Shown here: piece by piece, positions 41,050 to 49,800 of the stretch
How the letters are laid out: every line of letters starts with the position of its first letter
How positions within the stretch are numbered: position 1 is the first letter of the stretch
From: Hermatobates lingyangjiaoensis
Lineage: Eukaryota > Arthropoda > Insecta > Hemiptera > Hermatobatidae
Assembly: GCA_026182355.1 (NCBI GenBank)
Contig: JAPFBL010000574.1
Location: 1-64,000 of the forward strand
Direction of reading: 5' to 3'
DNA length: 64,000 bases
Program-made: the position numbers and the translations under genes
Notes under the pieces: generated by a model
Databases searched by the model: none
What the model saw: the letters and a program-made list of their open reading frames with translations, nothing else
Told to the model about the DNA's origin: nothing

Positions 41050-44000
41050 CAATGTATGTGTGTGTGTCTGTTTATACTCGATAGATTGATAGATTCAAAA
41101 ACCATACATCCAATCGCCGTGAAAATTTAGGAAATTATTAGGTATATCCCCGGGAAGGTTTATGTAAAGTTTTTTAAAAATCAGAGTTGTGGTTCAGGTA
41201 ATATTCCAAAAATATTATAATAGATAAGGTTTGCTCTATAACCTGTTTGTTTACATTTTTATTTTAATTGGTAATAACGGCCGCAGGTAGGTTATTCTTT
41301 AGGATAATATTTCCACATGCTTTGTTCAAATGGAAATATTAAATTCAAATACATTCAAATACTGAATGTCTGAATCAGTAAAACTTATAAGGGAATATAT
41401 ACAGAATAAAAAATGGATGAAGAAATATTCAAAACAAAATGTACATATATAAAACTTAATCACTGTATGTATTTGTGGGTATAAATACAGTTCTTAACAT
41501 AATAACTCTTATCATTACATAATGAAAAATATATTTAGAATTTAACATTTGGAACTCAATTGACACTTTTCGATACAATGCTTCTTCATAAACAAATAAT
41601 ATTTCATCAAAATATTGTTATTCAAATTTCTAAGTGACAATTTTTTTTACTGATATAATTTTAATTAAACATTTAAAACTGTGTGAAGTCTTCAAATTGA
41701 AATTATTGAATGAAATGTAATGTGATATGGCTTCGCCTCTTCAACTAACTGGCTCTTAATTGAAACGTTTTCTGGGTTTAAAATTCGTATCATTATATTT
41801 AACGGATAAGACATATCACATTTAATTAGCTTAGACTTCTTTCAACATTTCTTGATGTATTGTTCGGCAAAAAATATTCTTTTTATTATTTGTTTAATCT
41901 AACCTATCAACTACCAATTGTATTAGACAATGTGTGCAATTTATAATCAGTGTTAGATTATATCTTTTTTTGCGTAATCTATAATTTTAATTCTGCATTA
42001 ATTTTGTTTATCTCAAAAAAGTTAAGTGTAACGGAACTATAGAAAATTTAAATTGTTTTCTTTATATGTTATATATTATTATTATTAGAGTTGGAATTAA
42101 ATTGTTTCCCGGGTAAGCCGGTTAGATCAGCTAGTAAAAACTAAAAAGTGGTGGTGACCTGTCTTTAGGAGGATTGGCCTGAAGGTGAGCAGCCTCGAGA
42201 GTAACGCCTTTAAAGTTGAGTTCATCGCTGGGCACATTCGTCTCCTCCCAGGCCGGTGTCAACTTCACTGGCTCATTGATCTTTGTTGTACTTCCTGTTC
42301 CACCTTTACGTATATAAGACAATATTAGACAAGCCATAATTATTATAAAGACAATCCTCCCAAAAAAAACCTCAAACTGGACTGCTTCAAAAGATAACTT
42401 TTAGTTATTTACAAACTGAATCAATAAAACCTGATAATCTTTCAATTTCAATTGTTTTATTTATCTGGACCACTTGTACTCTGTTATCAAAACATCACCC
42501 CTCTCCTCTTAGTGTTGCATTGTTTTCTTATAACATCTAGACAAGAAATTATATTTATTAATGAAAAGTGAAGACATTTATTTACAACGAAAACAAGTTT
42601 CTGTTTTCTATTCGAGTTACAGAGCCTTAAAACTCAGGCAAAATATAGTTTTATTTAAATTTGCAAGACCGTTGTGGAACAGATTTTTTTTGCAGAAATA
42701 ATTTTCTTGACATTTTATTATTACTGGTTATTGCAAACAGAGTGGGCCAGGTTAGCTCAGTGGTTAACTCATCCTTTGGTCTGGTAGTCTGGGGTTCGAT
42801 CCCCACCTGACCCTTGATTTATTCACGCGGGAGGTGAATAAATCTGAGTACGTCGTCCCTCGGAGAGGACGTTAAGCCGTCGGTCCCGAGCCTATACGAT
42901 GTCAAGTACTCGTTAAAGTCTTGAGTTAGGCAAAATTTATGACTCCCAATGTAGAATCTGTTTGTAGAATATACATTAAGACAGTATTATGTTAATACAT
43001 ATAAGTCGACAATAAAAAGTGAAAAATGAAATCAATGTAACATCTATTTTATTACTGTATATTTGATCAAAATCCTTTATGGGCATGTTACAACAAAAAA
43101 TAGCGGATTATTTTTTTAAAATAATATTTAACGAAACTTATTAAGGGGTTAAAGAGTTTAAGGAAATCAAACAGTGGCGAAGAAAGGGTGGGGGTCTGCC
43201 CCAGGCGGTCTTTTGAGGGGGTAAACATAAAAAATAAAAAAAAAGCTACCAGAAAATTGAGTATATACCAAAATGAGTTTTTAAGGTGTTTAATATTGTT
43301 TTTAAACGAATTTTTTAACTTTAATATTTGCAAATTAAAACTAAATTTATTTTTAATTCTTCAAAACTAGTTTTTTAAAGGGTTTGAAAGTTTTATTATA
43401 TTTCTTTTCGTTGCCAGTTAATTTAATTCCACAATTTGTTTTGTGATGAAATATACGTTTTTTTTTTTTTTTTTTGAAAAACTTTAGTTTCCTCTGATGT
43501 CAACTGTATACGAATACTGTAATAAAATGAAAGTATGGGACTAATAACAGCAGTCTAAAATTAGACCCTTGATTATAATTCCAATTAAAATAACTATTTT
43601 GAGGTCTTTTTGGAATTTTGAAGGTTAACGGATTATCAACGGGCAGCATGAGAGGAGGGGGGGGGGGGTAAATCATAAGAGCGCTCCGGGCGGCAATAAT
43701 AGTAACTATGCCACTGAAATTAAAAGCCGGATGGATGAAACTCACGACAGCTGTTTACCTCCAAATCTATCACTAGTGAGAACTATTGTTCAACGCTCCG
43801 AGTTAAACAAAAAAAGTCTAGGGTACAAGAAAAACCACTTTGTTTTCAAACTAGGATCGATAGATTTATTGATGGCCAACCTGGAGACTATTTCTTAACC
43901 AGTGGAAATAAGCAAGTTGTTTTTTATATTCATCGGTAATTGTCGATTATTTAAAAAATAACGTATATTTAATCATAAAAAAAATTGTGAAATTAAATTA

Positions 44001-46811
44001 ACTGGCCAAGTAAATAAAAATAAACTTTCAAGTTGCATTGATTTCATTTTTCACTTTTTATTGTCAACTTACGAGTATGCATCTACATAAATAAAAGAAT
44101 GATTTTGTCTGTACATTGCTTATAACTGACTTATTTCAGGTTTTCTTTACGTTTTATACAGAAACATTAAAAAAATTTCTGTCTGTTTGTCGGTTTGTCC
44201 GCAAAATTTTGTCAGAAGTAAACTCAGCCACCATAAGACATATCAAGCTGAAACTTTTACAGTAGATTTTTGTATGTCTAACTTAAAATATAGGCTCTGA
44301 TTTGATTGAAAATTCAACGTAGAAGTGAAGTTATGGACGTTTATAGCAAAAACGTTTGTCACAAGTAAACTCAGCCACCATGAGACATAGCGAGCTGAAA
44401 CTTTAAAACTTGATTTGTGTATGTCTAACTTAACATATAGTTCTCTAAATAGATTGATAACTCAGTGCAGAAGCGAAGTTATGGACCTTTAAGCTGTATT
44501 TCGCTAACTTCACACACATGTTTATTTTGAAACTACACAGGTGTAGCAAGTAGGTATTGTTAGTTGATTTTAATTTCCTTTGAGCATATGAATATATTGC
44601 ATATTTAACATCATGGAAAAAGTGTTTCCCAGAGTTGAGGATGTACTATATATTAAGAATAAATAGTTTTGTAACGAGATATTCTCAACTCTTAATATGA
44701 ACAGGCATGAAAAGTCAATAACAAGTTCTTACGCTATATCAAGCCGAGGAAAGAACTTACAAGTCAATAAAGAGAGTGATTAGTGACGAGGAAGCAGTTC
44801 ATTAGCCAACTGAATTTCTTTCACCTGAACTGCCTGCTCATGAGTAAAATCTTAAAGTTGGAGCACCAATCATTCTGCAGTAACGAATTTCATATTATGA
44901 AACGTGAGTGCCCCTAAATTGTGCAGCGGGACACGAATCTGAGTTCGTGCTCTGCACAGATATGCCATAGAGGCGGACATCATGGCTGGGTGTGGTATTG
45001 GGGAGTCTGTGTGCATACCACACATTCCATTGATTCCGAGCCACTATCTGTTTCTGTTGAAACAATTGCAAAGTCCCGTCTATTTCGCAATGACGTTAAC
45101 TAAGTCACAAGGGGTAACTTTATCTAACTCAGGAATTGAAGTGAGTGAAAAAGTTTGTCTCAAATGGTCAACTGTAGTTTACTTGCTCAAGAGTCAGAGG
45201 TTCCAACTGTTTGTTTTTCCATGAACTTGAAGGACAGACAGCTAATGTGGTGTATACAGAGGCATTTGCTTATCACTGTACTAATAATGGTATTTTCTAC
45301 TATTTACAATTTCTAAAGGCATTTTGGAATACTAAGTATAATAGAATTTTTGATTCCCTCAAAGACAGGTACGTTTGCTAGTATTAAAATAATCCTGTCT
45401 TAATGTATACCCTACAAACAGATTGGGAGTCCTAAATTTTGCCTAACTCAAGACTTTAACGAGTACTTGACATCGTACAGACTCGGGACTGACAGAGGGG
45501 CTTAACGTCCTCTCCGAGGGACGACGTACTCAGATTTATTCACCTCCTGCGTGAATAAATCAAGGGTCAGGTGGGGATCGAACCTCAGACTACCAGCCCA
45601 AAGGATGAGTTAACCACTGAGCTAACCTGGCCCCCTCTGTTTGCAAAAACCAGTAATAATAAAATGTCAACTAAAATTATTTCCGCAAAAAAATCTGTTC
45701 CACAACAGTCTTGCAAATTTAAATAAAACTGTTTTTTGCCTCAGTTTTAAGGCTCTGTAACTCGAATAGAAAACAGAAACTTGTTTTCGTTGTAAATAAA
45801 TGTCTTCACTTTTCATTAATAAATTTAATTTCTTCTCTAGATGGTATAAGAAAACAATGAAACCATAACTTGATAACTATAATAAGATTGAATTATATTT
45901 CGAAAGGTCAAGGCACATATAGGAATTATCAGGAATGAAATAGAGTATGCTGAGTTCAAAATAATGTAATTAATATTTTAAAATATTGATTACTAGTTGA
46001 TCTACTCTGGCGGTAGATCCCAAAAAAGGACCTTGATGAAAATCAAAATACAGTTGTTAGTTCTCCAGAAAAAAGTTATATAAGATCCATATGTTTCTTT
46101 GTATCGAAATGTCACCAGTTTTATTCCTATAGGGGACAAATAGACAAACTTTGTATTTTATATATTGATTATTTCAGTTGAATATTCTTATAACTTTAAA
46201 ATAAATTTATTTTTAATTGTGGCCGTTTCACAAGAGAACACAGAGATAGGCCAAACATAGGTTCTATGTAAAACCACACAATGAAAAATCTACATTGGGA
46301 GTTTTAAATTTTGCCTAAATCAAGCGTTTTTAGAGTAGGGATCTTTAAGGAGTACCTGACATCGTATAGGCTCGGGACCGACGGCTTAAGATCCCCTCAG
46401 AGGGACGACATACTCAGATTTATTCACCTAACGCGTAAATAAAAAGAGGGGCGAACCCTGGACTAGTTCAGAGGCGAGCACGTTAACTACTGAGCTAACC
46501 TGGCTCCTAAATATATATATATATACTTTTTCGTTCTAATTTTCAGTTTGAACCGTCTTCAGGAGAGATAGCAAGTCTTCAGGGAAACCAAGCGCACTGG
46601 GTCTCCAACCGTCTCTGAACCAGTGCACTTGGTTTCCCTCTCTTATCTCTCCTGAAGACGGTCAAACCGAAAATTAGAGACTGTAAGTGTGTTCTTTTGA
46701 TTTCTCTATGTTTCTTTGTCTATATTGAACTATATATATATATAGTTAACACATGAAAGAGAAAAAACAAATAAAGATACACACAAAAGACTCACAACGA
46801 TATTTCGACAG

Positions 46812-46843
<32 letters not shown>

Positions 46844-49800
46844 CAAAGTTTGTCTATCTGTCCACTATAGAAATAAAACTGGAGACATTTAGCTACAAAT
46901 AAACATATGGATATTATATAACTTTTTTCGGGGGAACTAACTAAGGTATTTTAATTTTGATAACGGTTTTTTTTTGGGATCTACCAATTGGGGATCTTAG
47001 CAGAAAAGCTCCCTCTAATATCTTTCTCTTTCCATTGCTGAAAGAAATTAAACGATATTTTATAACTGAAACTTATTTAAATTTCCACAAGAAAATGAAT
47101 GATGTAATTTTGATTTTGATGACAATCTACTTTCCTATACCTTCGTTTCAATTTTGAAAAAAAAAATATGTGCACATTTATAATAACATTTATATATTTT
47201 CTTGTGTGTAATATATAATTTAAATTCTGTATTAATTTATTTATCTGATACAAACTTAAGTGTAACGGAGGCATAGAAAATTGAAATTGTTTTCGTTATA
47301 TGTAATTTATTATTAGAGTTGTAATTAAATTGTTTGACCGGCAACACCGGGTTGGTCAGCTGGTTGAACTATAAACTTCATTTGTTTCATGGTTACTGCA
47401 GCATGCACATATTTTCCTTTATCCTTTGATATAGATTCTTTAGAGATAAGTCAAGAAATTATAATGGAATTCATGAAACAATGGCTAAACTTAGAAACTA
47501 AACTTATAATTCCAGTATGAAGAGGAAGTGAATTGGAATTACTGCAAGCATTGTGACCAATTGACTCATTTCTAGCTAATTAACCTTTGGACTCATTCAA
47601 ACAAAGACACAACTGAGCTACTTGAAAAAAGCTCGTTTATAAAGTGACAAACCAAACTACATTACACATAAACACTTGCGTTAATACAGGGTATTTTAAA
47701 AATACGTCTAGTACCTGTAATGAACATGTATAAATATATATGATCAAACCACAATATGAAATTGGGGGCGGGGACTAAGATCTTTCAACCACAAGAAGCG
47801 GTCTTCGTCAGAGTCAAAAAACCTAACTGACTCTGACAAAGACCGCTTGTTATGGTTGAAAGATCTTAATCTTTTTTCCCCATTTCTTATTGTGGTTTGA
47901 TCATTGATATATATATTTATATATATATAACAGATTCAATAATATATCGACCGTTTGATGGAATAGGTGTGTTCTCTAATCGGGGTTCGGTCAATTTTCC
48001 AGGATAAAAAATCATCAAACTCTCGTTGCCAACGTTTCGGTTTTATTTAAAAACTTTTTCATAGACAGAAGTAAGAATTTTTCAACTAAGAAAATGAAAT
48101 TTACATTATTTAAAGGAACAACAATGTTAACCGGACAAAACCTTCGACTAGACTAATAAGATAGCATCACTAATGAGACAATAAGTAATGCTATCTTATT
48201 AGTCTAGTCGAAGGTTTTGTCCGGTTAACATTGTTGTTCCTTTAAATAATGTAAATTCCATTTTCTTAGTTAAAAAATTATTCCTTCTGCCTATGAAAAA
48301 GGTTTTAAATAAAACCGAAACGTTGGCAACGAGAGTTTGATTTTTTTATCCTGGAAAATTGACCGAACCCCGTTTAGAGAACACATATATAAAACAATTA
48401 AAAAGGAGGTAGCACACAAATAGACAAAGGAATAACTCACTTCTATATTTCAACCATCGTTGTTTCATTTTACGTTTATTGTAATATATATGTATGTAAC
48501 TGAAATAAAGATAATTTATCCAGTTACCTTGAACTTGATGAGTGTCACATTCTATTGAAGTGTCACTTCAATGATGCAACCTTATCAACAAAGTCAAAAC
48601 ACTTAAAGTCAAAAATAAAAAAAAAACAACGCACTTTTCCTCATGTTTACATCAAAATAATTAATTAATAAATATAAAAAAACAAACTATTGGAATAATA
48701 GAAAACTTAGAAACAACACACAACTCATTTCAATATTTCGACCTCGTCGTCATCAGGAGAAGAAGAAGAAAACGACGAGGTAGAAATATTGAGTTGTGTG
48801 TTGTTTCTAAGGTTTTCCAATCGTTTTTTTAAAAAATGAATTGTTTCATTTTTAAATATAAATAACATAAGATGTTGTTGAAGATTTGATCAAGATAGGA
48901 AAGCATTTTTCCTTTGATGCTGAAATTTCCATGTACTAATACTATCATCATTAGGGCTACACATACATATAGGAAACACTCTATGGGAGAAACAATAAAC
49001 AGAAGAAGGTAAATTCAACTCTATTAGGTAAATGAACATTAAAACTTTTTGTACATTAAAGCTTTAATTTACTTTATAATACAGATATACTATAGCGGGA
49101 TTATATAATAAAAATAATGAAATCAAATAACGGTTTAATTTAATATTTTACGAAATATAATTATATGAATCACTATTATAATTATATACCCAATTATTAT
49201 TTAATTACAGCTGTAATATATAATTTTCTTTTAAAACTAATATATATTAACCTCAAATAGTTCAAATTTGAGGATTTTTTGTCTAAAGAAATAACACTCT
49301 TGTTATATGTCGCCGTTCACCAAAAATTATTTGATATTTTTAAGGGAAAACTATTTACGTTTCATGCCTCTATCTATCAACATCATATCAGATACGCTCA
49401 GCATTAGATTATTTCTAGTGTTAAAGAAATAGTGATCGAGATGCTATATTAATATTAAACTCAATGGATTTCCAAGGACAATCAACTTTCAGGAATATTA
49501 CGAAATATTTGAATTGTTCAACAACATTATTTAGTTTCAACGTACTATGAATGAATTCACTTGCCTGTAAATTTTATTATATTGCTCCAACATTGTGTTT
49601 ACAAGTGTCTTTTGTAGTTATACGGTATCTGAAGCCGTGATGTTTGTATAAATATAGATTAGATTTAATTAATATTTAAAGAGTTCACTTTTGTCAAAAA
49701 GGAATACAAGGCAATTGGAAACATTTAAAACTTATATGCGGCATGTTTTTTCTTGTGTTTTAAACGCACAAAGAAAAATGACACAACACAATTTATAAAC

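Larger units (their letters stand above)
44041..45880 (-). repeat. Right arm of the inverted duplication, split by a Helitron
   Basis: The pieces 44041-44091 and 45382-45880 together match the reverse complement of 42482-43045. Confidence 0.85.

Noticed and set aside
42747..42815. Functional tRNA gene
   Set aside because: The tRNA-like head continues into a SINE body and recurs in six copies, so it is a retroposon promoter.
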